NCBI GenBank assembly: GCA_902782955.1
Contig: CACZPD010000010.1
Span: forward strand, 1-12,630
Reading direction: 5' to 3'
Length of the DNA stretch: 12,630 nt
From: an uncultured Erysipelotrichaceae bacterium
GTDB taxonomy: Bacteria; Bacillota_I; Bacilli_A; Erysipelotrichales; Erysipelotrichaceae
The position numbers and the translations under genes are program-made. Positions within the stretch are counted from its first letter, which is position 1; each line of letters begins with the position of its first letter. Shown one piece after another: positions 1 through 8,824 of the stretch. Under the pieces are notes generated by a model that was not told where the DNA came from, searched no databases, and saw only the letters and a list, made by a program, of their open reading frames with translations.

Positions 1-61
1 ATTTATTTCCGATCTTTTGTAACTATAATCCATTCCCGGACTTTTGCCAACGTCCCCGCAG

Positions 62-86
62 AAAAGCCGCGCATCCTGCGGCTTTT
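62..86 (-). terminator. Intrinsic terminator after the deacetylase operon (possibly bidirectional)
   Basis: A perfect 9-bp inverted repeat: AAAAGCCGC at 62-70 and GCGGCTTTT at 78-86, with a 7-nt loop. It begins 7 nt past the stop codon of the last minus-strand gene. The arms end in A/T runs, so a U-rich tail is available in either direction (TTTTCTG on the minus strand, TTTTATTC on the plus strand). It most likely ends the minus-strand operon. It could also stop a convergent transcript arriving from left of the window. Nothing else is recognisable in positions 1-57. Confidence 0.8.
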
Positions 87-93
87 ATTCTGT

Positions 94-861
94 TCAGCGG
101 ATATCGTCGTATGTGACCAGCTCGATATCGTTGGCTCTGAGCCATTCTTTCATCGCCGGATCACACAGCATCACGACTTCCTTCGTGCGGTTGACCGTGA
201 GGGATGAGTGATTCAGCAGGTAATCATCCAGAAATCCGGGATGGAAGACCGCCACATTCGGCATATCTTCCCGGGCATGTTTCAATACGCCTTCCTTCAG
301 GCATTCATAGGCATCATAATCCGGAAGCACGGAACCCATCGGCAGGATGAGGACCGGTTTGCCGTTGAATGTAGTCGGCTTGCCGTCGAAACGGGCAGGC
401 TGATATGGCAGACCATATTTCTCTGCCACGATCTCCAGCGCTTCTGAAAGATTCCGGCTGATCACGGCATGTGCTTCAAAATAGCCGGGTTCCTTTCCGG
501 TCAGTTCCTTAAATCTCTGATACTGTGCTTCGATCTCGATCACTGCCTCTTCCGTCCTGACAAATTCCTCCCCGGCGGAGAATGCCTGCCGGTAATCCCG
601 GCTTGACCTGAACTCGCCGTTTTCCTGCAGTAAGGACGGAATCAATGCAGGATCCGCACACGGCCTGCCGAGACATACATTCGTATGCTGGCCGAGGCAG
701 ACATCTTCCCCATCCAGAAGCCGTACGCCATGTTCCGCGTAAGGCATATTCGGCATAACGCCTGCGCTTCTGACAAGACCATCCTTCACGGATTTCATAA
801 TGCCGTAATTGACCGCTTCGCTGTAGCCGATATCATCAGCCCGGATAACCAGTTTTTTCAT
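94..861 (-). CDS. Divergent YdjC/ChbG-family carbohydrate deacetylase-like protein
   Basis: A 255-residue protein of the YdjC/ChbG/HpnK family, metal-dependent hydrolases that remove acetyl groups from N-acetylated sugars such as diacetylchitobiose phosphate. Visible family signatures are the N-terminal Asp pair in RADDIGYS (D9, D10), a His in GQHTN (H59) and FHPGF near the C-terminus (H207). The central family motif, normally H-x-D-x-H-H-H, reads YFEAHAVIS around residues 127-135, so only one His (H131) remains and Asp is replaced by Glu (E129). It may therefore be a subfamily with a different substrate or altered metal site. I start at ATG 861, which follows an AAAGGAA ribosome site. A TTG start at 888 would overlap the upstream gene by 13 nt and lacks such a site. 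It lies 14 nt after a canonical family member, probably in the same operon. Its substrate cannot be told from sequence. Confidence 0.85.
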   Translation of the reverse strand: MKKLVIRADDIGYSEAVNYGIMKSVKDGLVRSAGVMPNMPYAEHGVRLLDGEDVCLGQHTNVCLGRPCADPALIPSLLQENGEFRSSRDYRQAFSAGEEFVRTEEAVIEIEAQYQRFKELTGKEPGYFEAHAVISRNLSEALEIVAEKYGLPYQPARFDGKPTTFNGKPVLILPMGSVLPDYDAYECLKEGVLKHAREDMPNVAVFHPGFLDDYLLNHSSLTVNRTKEVVMLCDPAMKEWLRANDIELVTYDDIR

Positions 862-875
862 ATTCGTTTCCTTTC

Positions 876-1577
876 TCAATAATGACAAAGCGTGATGTTG
901 TGTTTTTTTATATACTGCATGACCTCCGGATCACAGAGGATATCCAGTTCCTTTACCCGCTCAAAAGCATAGCTGCTTCTGCGGTACAGCTCCATGTCGA
1001 TCCAGCCCGGATGACACATCAGTTCAATGTCTTCCCCGGCATGTTCCTCCAGGAGATGTATCAGGAAGTTTTTTTCTATAGTATCTCGGTAAAAGCCCTG
1101 TACGAACTTACAGGACCCATGTCCACGCAGCTCCAGACCGTATTCATCTGCCAGTTTCATAGCAGTTGCCAGCGCTTCCGGGGTTGCTTCATGCGCATGA
1201 TGATGTGAATCCAGATGTGTCGGCAGATGTCCTGTTACCTGAATAAAGCGTTCGATCTGTGCTTTCCATTCCGCATAGACCTCGTCATAATCCGGATTCT
1301 TTGTAAATACCGTACCGCTGCCTTTATAGAATTCTCCTGTTTCCGGATCCGTCAGGGTCTTGTTTTCTGTCAGCGGTTTCCCCAGTGTCAGCGTCATATG
1401 GCAGCCGATGCCGAGACCGGGATACTGTTCTTCCGCTGTTTTTACTGCCCACTCAAAATAAGGGGAATTGGTCAGGGCTGTCGTGGAACGGAGAATGCCT
1501 TCCGCATAAGCCTGGAAGATGCCGTATGTATTGCCTCTTGTATAGCCGAGGTCGTCGCCGTTGACTACGAGCTTCAT
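876..1577 (-). CDS. YdjC/ChbG-family carbohydrate deacetylase
   Basis: A 233-residue cytosolic protein (no signal peptide) with the full YdjC/ChbG pattern. The Asp pair is in NGDDLGYT (D8, D9), His is in GCHMTL (H60), the histidine cluster THLDSHHHAH is at 120-129 and CHPGW is at 188-192. In this family the Asp, the His of the CHxTL motif and one His of the cluster hold a divalent metal, and the enzyme deacetylates N-acetylated sugars. ChbG acts on chitobiose and chitotriose derivatives, and HpnK relatives act in hopanoid synthesis. No hopanoid or chitobiose PTS gene is visible, so the substrate is open. A strong AAGGAGG site lies 4 nt before the ATG. It sits 9 nt after a GNAT acetyltransferase gene and 14 nt before a divergent paralogue. 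Co-transcription of all three is likely. Confidence 0.9.
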   Translation of the reverse strand: MKLVVNGDDLGYTRGNTYGIFQAYAEGILRSTTALTNSPYFEWAVKTAEEQYPGLGIGCHMTLTLGKPLTENKTLTDPETGEFYKGSGTVFTKNPDYDEVYAEWKAQIERFIQVTGHLPTHLDSHHHAHEATPEALATAMKLADEYGLELRGHGSCKFVQGFYRDTIEKNFLIHLLEEHAGEDIELMCHPGWIDMELYRRSSYAFERVKELDILCDPEVMQYIKKHNITLCHY

Positions 1578-1586
1578 ATATCCTCC

Positions 1587-2060
1587 TTATTTAAAGCGCA
1601 GTTTCATCGGTCTGTAATGGGACTGATCCTGTTCAAAGCCGAGTTTCTGATAAAGGCTGTAACCGTCTTCCGTCGCTTTCAGTTCCAGCAGACAGAGATC
1701 CATGCTTTCCGCATCCCGGATCAGCGTTTCCATGACCCTGCGGGCCAGACCTTTTCCGCGGTATTCCGGTCTTGTATAAACACTCAGGATCGTACCTGTC
1801 CTGCCGTTGGGAAAGGAAGGGCTTGCCGGCTTTTCACTTACCAGCAGGAAAGCCGTTGACAGGATCTTTTCGTTTTCCTTCGCGGCATAGCAGAAGATAT
1901 CTTTGTTTATCTTTCTCTCAAAGTATTCCCTGAGTCTGATTCTGTATTGATCCGCTTCCTGCAGGCTCATCTCCCCGAGATCTTCCTGCAGGTAGGCAAT
2001 GCGCATTTCCGCAAGACCTTCAATATCTTCAGGTCCGGCTTTTATGATTTCTGTATTCAT
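1587..2060 (-). CDS. GNAT-family N-acetyltransferase
   Basis: A 157-residue single-domain GNAT protein that transfers acetyl from acetyl-CoA to an amine. The acetyl-CoA pyrophosphate-binding motif A is clear as RPEYRGKGLARRVM (residues 97-110, R/QxxGxG/A pattern). It follows the beta-4 strand ILSVYT, and the C-terminal GYSLYQKLGF (133-142) is the usual motif B end. The N-terminal half (about 10-60) is helical and charged, as expected for the acceptor side. The acceptor cannot be named: protein N-termini, antibiotics, polyamines and amino sugars are all used by this superfamily. A GAGGG ribosome site lies 8 nt before the ATG. It is the first gene of a likely three-gene operon with two sugar-deacetylase-like proteins, which makes an amino sugar a reasonable but unproven guess. 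Confidence 0.88.
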   Translation of the reverse strand: MNTEIIKAGPEDIEGLAEMRIAYLQEDLGEMSLQEADQYRIRLREYFERKINKDIFCYAAKENEKILSTAFLLVSEKPASPSFPNGRTGTILSVYTRPEYRGKGLARRVMETLIRDAESMDLCLLELKATEDGYSLYQKLGFEQDQSHYRPMKLRFK

Positions 2061-2085
2061 AGGTCATTCCCTCTGTGATGATCAT

Positions 2086-2113
2086 ATCATATCGGCGCAG
2101 CAGGCAATGTAAA
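2086..2113 (-). promoter_or_regulatory. Candidate sigma-A promoter of the GNAT-deacetylase operon
   Basis: On the minus strand, TTTACA (2113-2108, 5/6 to the -35 consensus) and TATGAT (2091-2086, 5/6 to the -10) are separated by 16 bp. A second overlapping TATGAT lies 5 nt downstream but gives a poor 21-bp spacing. The -35 box begins inside the U-tract of the preceding terminator, so the two operons abut with almost no spare DNA. The predicted transcript would have a leader of only about 20 nt before the ATG at 2060. Confidence 0.5.
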
Positions 2114-2138
2114 AAGAAAATCACCTTAACAGGTGATT
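2111..2138 (-). terminator. Intrinsic terminator of the ATP synthase operon
   Basis: A perfect 8-bp stem: AATCACCT at 2119-2126 and AGGTGATT at 2131-2138, with a 4-nt loop. On the minus strand it is followed by TTCTTTTT (2118-2111). The upstream arm overlaps the atpC stop codon. Stem, tight loop and U-tract make this a textbook Rho-independent terminator for the operon. Confidence 0.92.
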
Positions 2139-2531
2139 ATCTTATACCTTTTACATTCAGTCGGTTCATCGCTTTCTGCAGAGCGAGTTCAGCCCGTTTG
2201 ATATCAACGTTCGGATCGGCGGAATTGAGTCGTCTTTCCGCTCTTTCCTTGGCTTTCTTGGCACGGAATTCATCGATGTCCATACTGTTTTCGATCGCGT
2301 CTGTCAGGATCTCCGCCACGTTGTCGCGGAAGTAGAACAATCCGCCCGCCACGGCATAGATCTGACGGACACCGTTCTCATCCGTTTCCATTTTGCCGAT
2401 ATCCAGCATCGTCACTACCGGCACGTGATTGGACAGGATGCCTCTCGCTCCTTCGATCGTCCGTATATTGATGATCGGCGTATCCAGTTCTTTATATACA
2501 CCTTCCGGTGTAATTATCCGGCAGTGAATCA

Positions 2532-2532
<1 letters not shown>
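2137..2532 (-). CDS. atpC: F-type ATP synthase epsilon subunit
   Basis: A 131-residue epsilon subunit, part of the F1 central stalk. It joins gamma to the c-ring and can inhibit ATP hydrolysis. The N-terminal beta-sandwich carries the expected GARGILSNHVPVVT stretch (28-41; usual form GxxGILPxHxPLxT). The C-terminal part (about 87-126) forms two charged helices. It contains VDIKRA (109-114), which fits the I/L-D-x-x-R-A ATP-binding signature known from Bacillus PS3 epsilon, suggesting that cellular ATP could control the inhibitory helix. The start overlaps the atpD stop by one base (TAATG), so translation is probably coupled; only a weak GAGAG precedes it. Its length is normal for the family. 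It is the last gene of the operon, followed directly by the terminator. Confidence 0.95.
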
Positions 2533-4796
<2,264 letters not shown>

Positions 4797-4800
<4 letters not shown>

Positions 4801-6326
4801 GACTGAACTCCCTTAACCAGCAGGAACTGCTTCAGGGCTTCCTCCATCGCACTTCTAAGTTCTTTCTGCAGATCGGAATCGATCTCACCGGTCTCGTTGA
4901 TCTTGTTTACAAGGTCAGCGCGGTTTTCCGTGAAGTAACGATGCATGCCTGCTTCGAATCTCTGGACATCCGCAACTTCAACTTTGTCCAGGAATCCGTT
5001 CTTTGCCGCAAACAGAGATAATACCTGCTTTACCATCTCCATCGGTCTGTACTGCGGCTGTTTCAGTAATTCCGTTAATTTCGCGCCGTGTTCGATGATC
5101 TTTTTCGTACTTGCGTCAAGATCGGAACCGAACTGGGCAAATGTAAGCATTTCATGGTACTGCGCAAGTTCCAGCTTGAGGGAAGAGGATACTCTCTTCA
5201 TCGCCTTTGTCTGCGCGTTGGATCCGACACGTGAAACGGAAAGACCGGAATCGACAGACGGCCGGATGCCGCTGGCAAACAGGTCGGTCTGCAGGAAGAT
5301 CTGCCCGTCCGTAATGGAAATTACATTGGTCGGAATATACGCTGAAATATCGCCTGCCTGTGTTTCGATGATCGGCAGCGCGGTCAGTGAACCGCCGCCC
5401 AGTTCATCGGACAGTTTGGCAGCACGTTCCAGCAGCCTGCTGTGGAGATAGAAAACGTCACCCGGATACGCTTCACGTCCCGGAGGCCTTCTCAGCAGCA
5501 GTGACATGGTTCTGTAGGCAACAGCGTGCTTGGACAGATCGTCATAGATGATTAGGACATCCTTGCCCTGTTCCATCCATTCCTCACCCATCGCACATCC
5601 TGCGTACGGCGCCATATACTGGAGCGGCGCGCTTTCGGATGCGGACGCGTTGACGATCGTTGTATAGTCCATCGCATCATTCTCCCTTAGTTTCTGAACG
5701 AGACGGGCAACGGTGCTTTCCTTCTGACCGATCGCCACGTAGATGCAGTTCACGTTCTGTCCCTTCTGATTGATGATCGTATCGATCGCGATCGCCGTCT
5801 TGCCGGTTTCGCGGTCGCCGATGATCAGCTCACGCTGACCTTTTCCGATCGGGATCATGGAGTCGATGATCTTCAGTCCGGTCATCAGAGGCTGACATAC
5901 GGATTTTCTTGTCATGACACCCGGCGCGACACGTTCGATCGGACGGGATCTGTCTGTAACGATCTCTCCCTTGTTGTCGATCGGCTGTCCGAGGGCGTTG
6001 ACGACACGGCCCAGCATAGCGTCGCCGACAGGAACCTCAACGATACGTTCCGTACGGCGTACTTCATCGCCTTCCTTGATCAAGGTATCATCACCGAGCA
6101 GTACGACACCGATATGATCTTCTTCCAGGTTCATGACCATGCCGAATACACCGTGCGGGAATTCCAGGAGCTCGGATGACATTGCCTTGTCAATACCCTG
6201 CACCATTGCGATTCCGTCACCTACGCTGATGACATATCCGACATCATCGGAGTGTATTTTCTGATCATAATTCCTGATTTGTTCCTTGATCAGGGAACTG
6301 ATCTCTTCCGGTCTTAACTCTCTCAT
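4797..6326 (-). CDS. atpA: F-type ATP synthase alpha subunit
   Basis: A 509-residue alpha subunit, which carries the non-catalytic nucleotide sites of F1 and supplies an arginine finger to the catalytic ones. The P-loop is GDRETGKT at 170-177, the Walker B strand is VLIIYDDL (257-264) and the arginine finger lies in GLSVSRVG (R366). The N-terminal helix ([17 protein letters not shown]) contacts the delta subunit, and the C-terminal helical domain ends at LLVKGVQS. Glutamine in the VAIGQKEST stretch (198-206) is usual for alpha rather than beta. AAGGAGG stands 6 nt before the ATG, and the gene overlaps the atpH stop by 4 nt (ATGA). It is complete. Confidence 0.97.
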
Positions 6327-6868
6327 ACCCGTCCTCCTTTCAGTAAGGCTTGTTTCAATGAGTCGATCTGACGCTTCGTCGTAATATCGGTCACGGAGTT
6401 TCCGACCGTAACCTTAATGCCGGCGATCAGCGACGGGTCGATCACATTTGTCAAAACGATTTCTTTTCCCGTCTTCTTTTCCAATGCCTTACGGATACGT
6501 TCCAGATCTTCATCCTTTATTTCTCTTGCGGAGTATACAGTAGCTTCCTGTACACCCAGTTCCACATTCGCCAGCTCGATATATTTCTTCAATATATCTT
6601 TAAGACAGTAGGAGCGGTCCTTATCAATGAGCAGTTTGAGGAAACGGATCATATCCGCGTCCAAAACATCCCGGAAAGCCTGGTCCACAACGGCTCTTTT
6701 TTCATCCCGGGTCACTTTTACTGCCCTGAGAAAGACACTGAAAGACGGATCTTTCTGCAATGCTTTCAGCAGATTCTGCGCCTGCAGCTTTTTCTCTCCT
6801 ACTGTTCCGTTTTCTTTCGCGAGCTCAAAAAGTCCTCCGCCGTAGCGTTCTGCAACCTCGTTACTCAT
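6323..6868 (-). CDS. atpH: F-type ATP synthase delta subunit
   Basis: A 181-residue delta (OSCP) subunit, the peripheral-stalk piece that ties the b dimer to the top of alpha3-beta3. The N-terminal helical domain starts with [14 protein letters not shown], the usual opening with a Tyr and small residues. The C-terminal signature reads [16 protein letters not shown] followed by [14 protein letters not shown]. The latter matches the family's hallmark strand-turn-helix except that Ala replaces the more common second Gly of the GG pair. The start overlaps the end of atpF by 8 nt, with AAGGAAG about 10 nt upstream. Length is typical. Confidence 0.94.
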   Translation of the reverse strand: MSNEVAERYGGGLFELAKENGTVGEKKLQAQNLLKALQKDPSFSVFLRAVKVTRDEKRAVVDQAFRDVLDADMIRFLKLLIDKDRSYCLKDILKKYIELANVELGVQEATVYSAREIKDEDLERIRKALEKKTGKEIVLTNVIDPSLIAGIKVTVGNSVTDITTKRQIDSLKQALLKGGRV

Positions 6869-7373
6869 TAGCGGCAGCTTCCTTTACAAACGCGTCAATC
6901 GCTTCGCGGTCCACTGCCTCCGCGCTGCTTTCGCCGATCAGTTTCCCGGCGGCGCTCAGTGCGATCTCAACCATTTCCTTTTTCATGGATTCATACATCG
7001 CAGCGCGTTCCGCTTCGATCTGTTCGTGCGCTTTTTTGCGCGCAGCTACAGCTTCACGGTCCGCCTGGGCAAGGATCGCGTCTTTTTCGTCCTTTGCCTG
7101 TCTGACTGCGGCGCTGACGATCTCCTCGGATTTCTGAGAAGCTTCGTTCAGTTCTTCCATCGCTTTTCTGCGGTCTTCTATCGCAGCCTGTTTTGCCTGT
7201 TCGCTTTCATCCAGATCTGCCTGCATCTTATCTGCCCTGCCGGCAAGATATTTCTGCGTAGCCGGCCACAGCAGTTTGTAGGCGATCATGAACAGGACAA
7301 AAGTGCTGAGCAGCTGCACAGCCATTGTCAGAGGATTCGGCACCAATTGATTGTAAACATCAATATCAATCAT
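6861..7373 (-). CDS. atpF: F-type ATP synthase b subunit
   Basis: A 170-residue b subunit, which dimerises to form the peripheral stalk that holds F1 still against rotation. One membrane helix near the N-terminus (about residues 17-37, PLTMAVQLLSTFVLFMIAYK) is followed by LLWPATQKYLAGRADKM. A long charged helix from about 45 to 150, rich in Ala, Glu, Lys and Gln, is typical of the b coiled coil. The end AAGKLIGESS...DAFVKEA is the delta-binding region. Only one b gene is present, as usual for a homodimer. The gap from the atpE stop is 11 nt, with a modest AAAGGG site. Confidence 0.94.
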   Translation of the reverse strand: MIDIDVYNQLVPNPLTMAVQLLSTFVLFMIAYKLLWPATQKYLAGRADKMQADLDESEQAKQAAIEDRRKAMEELNEASQKSEEIVSAAVRQAKDEKDAILAQADREAVAARKKAHEQIEAERAAMYESMKKEMVEIALSAAGKLIGESSAEAVDREAIDAFVKEAAANE

Positions 7374-7384
7374 GGAGCCACCCT

Positions 7385-7615
7385 TTAATATACGAAGATC
7401 AGAATAATGGAAATAAGCAGACCGTAAATCGCAGCTGTTTCAGTCAGAGCGATACCGAGAATCATGTTGGATCTGATCTGCGGCATCATTTCAGGGTTTC
7501 TTCCCATTGCTTCGATTGAACGACCGGCAGCGATACCTTCACCGACTCCGGTTCCCATTCCGGCGCATACCGCAAGACCTGCACCGATTGCGATTAAACC
7601 ACGTGTAATATCCAT
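7385..7615 (-). CDS. atpE: F-type ATP synthase c subunit (rotor ring), Na+-type signature
   Basis: A 76-residue two-helix proteolipid that forms the membrane rotor ring. Helix 1 is about 5-30 and helix 2 about 50-74, joined by the polar loop GRNPE (38-42; usually R-Q-P). The ion-carrying Glu is E59 in ALTETAAIYG. Three more ligands match sodium-binding rings. T60 stands where Ser is found in Ilyobacter tartaricus (S66) and Y64 matches its Y70. Position 26 in GVGEGIAAG is Glu where Ilyobacter has Gln (Q32). E26 plus E59 is the two-carboxylate arrangement known from Fusobacterium nucleatum. Proton-type Bacillus rings lack this Tyr and Thr pair. The gene has the strongest ribosome site of the operon, fitting the high copy number of c. 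Confidence 0.95.
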   Translation of the reverse strand: MDITRGLIAIGAGLAVCAGMGTGVGEGIAAGRSIEAMGRNPEMMPQIRSNMILGIALTETAAIYGLLISIILIFVY

Positions 7616-7624
7616 AATAAAGCT

Positions 7625-7631
7625 CCTCCTT
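7625..7631 (-). promoter_or_regulatory. Strong ribosome binding site of atpE
   Basis: AAGGAGG, a perfect Shine-Dalgarno core, lies 9 nt before the atpE ATG in a 30-nt A/T-rich intergenic gap. This is the longest gap inside the operon after atpI. An exposed, strong site here is the usual way this operon makes about ten c subunits for each a subunit. Confidence 0.75.
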
Positions 7632-7645
7632 TTTTCAATATTGCT

Positions 7646-8347
7646 TTATTTTAATTCGTCCGGCACTTCCACGCCGACAAATACCATTGTTAATGTGACA
7701 AATACCAGGGTCTGGATGAACCCGGCAAATACATCGAAATATGCATGCAGGACCGGTGCGATGATCGGTGCCATGAAGTTGAACACGCTGCCTGAAGCGC
7801 CAAGCAGTCCCGCCAGCAGGTTGGACAGACCCTGTGCCCCCGCATAGACGAGGGACATGATGATGCTGCCGCAGAGGATGTTTCCGAAAAGACGGAGGGA
7901 CATCGAGATGATCGAAGAGAATTTGCCGAGAATGTTGATCGGCAGAAGGACCGGGATCGGCTCCAGGAAACTGTGGAACCAGCTCTTCACACCGCTGTAC
8001 TTGAAGGAGGCGATCTGGGTGATCGTCCAGGTGATGATCGCAAGCGTGAGCGTAACGCTCCAGTTCGCGGTCGGTGAAGAGATGCCGAACAAACTGATGA
8101 TATTGGAAATAAAGATATAAACCGATATCGTCAGAATATACGGGGTAAAGATCTGCGCGTTCTTTTCGCCGACATTCTGGGCGACGTCATGATGCAGCTT
8201 TTCAATTCCGATCAGCACCGGTACAAGGATGCCTTTCGGCTTGTCCAGCGGTTTGGCTTTGTTGATCTTTCCCGTCAGGAATATCATGATACCGCCAAGC
8301 AGTATGGTCAGAAATATAATGATAAATATATCAGCCTGGACTTTCAT
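7646..8347 (-). CDS. atpB: F-type ATP synthase a subunit
   Basis: A 233-residue membrane protein, the stator half-channel through which the coupling ion reaches the c-ring. The essential arginine is in SMSLRLFGNI (R152, counterpart of E. coli a-R210). The last helices contain HAYFDVFAGFIQT (201-213), with H201, D205 and Q212 in the positions that line the channel. Hydrophobic stretches at about 6-25, 70-88, 97-115, 133-150, 157-185 and 195-227 fit the family topology. The ribosome site AAGGAGG overlaps the last codons of atpI, and only one base separates the atpI stop from the ATG, so the two are probably translationally coupled. Sequence alone does not settle ion choice here; the c subunit is more telling. 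Confidence 0.95.
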   Translation of the reverse strand: MKVQADIFIIIFLTILLGGIMIFLTGKINKAKPLDKPKGILVPVLIGIEKLHHDVAQNVGEKNAQIFTPYILTISVYIFISNIISLFGISSPTANWSVTLTLAIITWTITQIASFKYSGVKSWFHSFLEPIPVLLPINILGKFSSIISMSLRLFGNILCGSIIMSLVYAGAQGLSNLLAGLLGASGSVFNFMAPIIAPVLHAYFDVFAGFIQTLVFVTLTMVFVGVEVPDELK

Positions 8348-8348
8348 A

Positions 8349-8696
8349 TTAAGCCTCCTTCCCGCTGAAAAGGAACGATTCCGCCACGACCGCGATCTTG
8401 ATGGACATCAGCCCCGCGGCAGCGAAGAAGATATTGAATACATTCCTGTATAGCGCCGACAGCACAAGCACGCCTGCCATGATCGCATAGTTGATCATGA
8501 ATCCGAAAAACGCTGTTTTTGAGGATGCGTATTTTGCCTGGATGACGCTGTCGCAGTATGCTTCGATCCGTTTATACATCAGAACGGCGCCGAGAGCTCC
8601 TAATAAAAAACCGGACGCAAAACGAAAATCCAGCAGACCAAAACAGGCGCCTGCCAAAACTACGAAGCCGAAAACTTTCCAGTTTCTTTCTGTCAT
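8349..8696 (-). CDS. atpI: AtpI/UncI-like ATP synthase accessory membrane protein
   Basis: A 115-residue hydrophobic protein with four likely membrane helices (about 8-25, 27-42, 63-82 and 87-108). A short polar loop, YKRIEAYCDSVIQAKYASSK, separates the two helix pairs. Sequence similarity to AtpI is weak, as is normal for this fast-evolving protein. Position carries the call: it is the first gene of a complete atp operon, directly before atpB, with the size and topology of AtpI. AtpI relatives help c-ring assembly and have been linked to Mg2+ supply. GGGAG lies 5 nt before the ATG. The gene's last codons (AAG GAG G) double as the ribosome site of atpB. Confidence 0.78.
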   Translation of the reverse strand: MTERNWKVFGFVVLAGACFGLLDFRFASGFLLGALGAVLMYKRIEAYCDSVIQAKYASSKTAFFGFMINYAIMAGVLVLSALYRNVFNIFFAAAGLMSIKIAVVAESFLFSGKEA

Positions 8697-8737
8697 CGCT
8701 TCTCCCTGCGTTTCCGTACATGTGTGATGTGTTTTTT

Positions 8738-8767
8738 ATTATACTCTATAAATTGTCTTTTTGGTAA
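8738..8767 (-). promoter_or_regulatory. Candidate sigma-A promoter of the atp operon
   Basis: On the minus strand, a perfect -10 TATAAT (8743-8738) follows TTACCA (8767-8762, 4/6 to TTGACA) with 18 bp between them. The spacer is A/T-rich. It lies between the parB terminator and atpI, giving a predicted leader of about 35 nt. The rest of the 125-bp gap (8697-8821) shows no other clear element. Confidence 0.65.
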
Positions 8768-8796
8768 TGCTCATCGGCGTATATTCATACAGTACA

Positions 8797-8824
8797 TATA
8801 AAAAACCGGCATAAAAACCGGCTA
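8797..8824 (-). terminator. Probable intrinsic terminator after parB
   Basis: Two CCGG tetramers (8818-8821 and 8806-8809) pair with each other because CCGG is self-complementary. With flanking A-T and G-U pairs they form a stem of about 7 bp around a T-rich loop. On the minus strand this is followed by a run of six T (8805-8800). The 5' arm begins inside the parB stop codon. In linear sequence it looks like a direct repeat of GCCGGTTTTT. The stem is shorter and weaker than that of the atp terminator. Confidence 0.68.

Noticed and set aside
24..29. TATAAT on the plus strand near the left edge
   Set aside because: No acceptable -35 at 16-18 bp, and it points into the terminator and convergent genes.
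862..888. TTG start at 888 giving a longer second deacetylase
   Set aside because: It overlaps the upstream gene, adds residues with no family match, and the ATG at 861 has a proper ribosome site.
5228..5237. CACGTGAAAC, part of a parS-like sequence, inside atpA
   Set aside because: Only about 11 of 16 parS bases match and the other half is degenerate. The bases encode the conserved SVSRV arginine-finger region, so codon constraint explains them.
7596..7605. CACGTG core near the atpE start, considered as parS
   Set aside because: Only the central hexamer matches and the arms do not agree. It encodes the TRG residues of AtpE.
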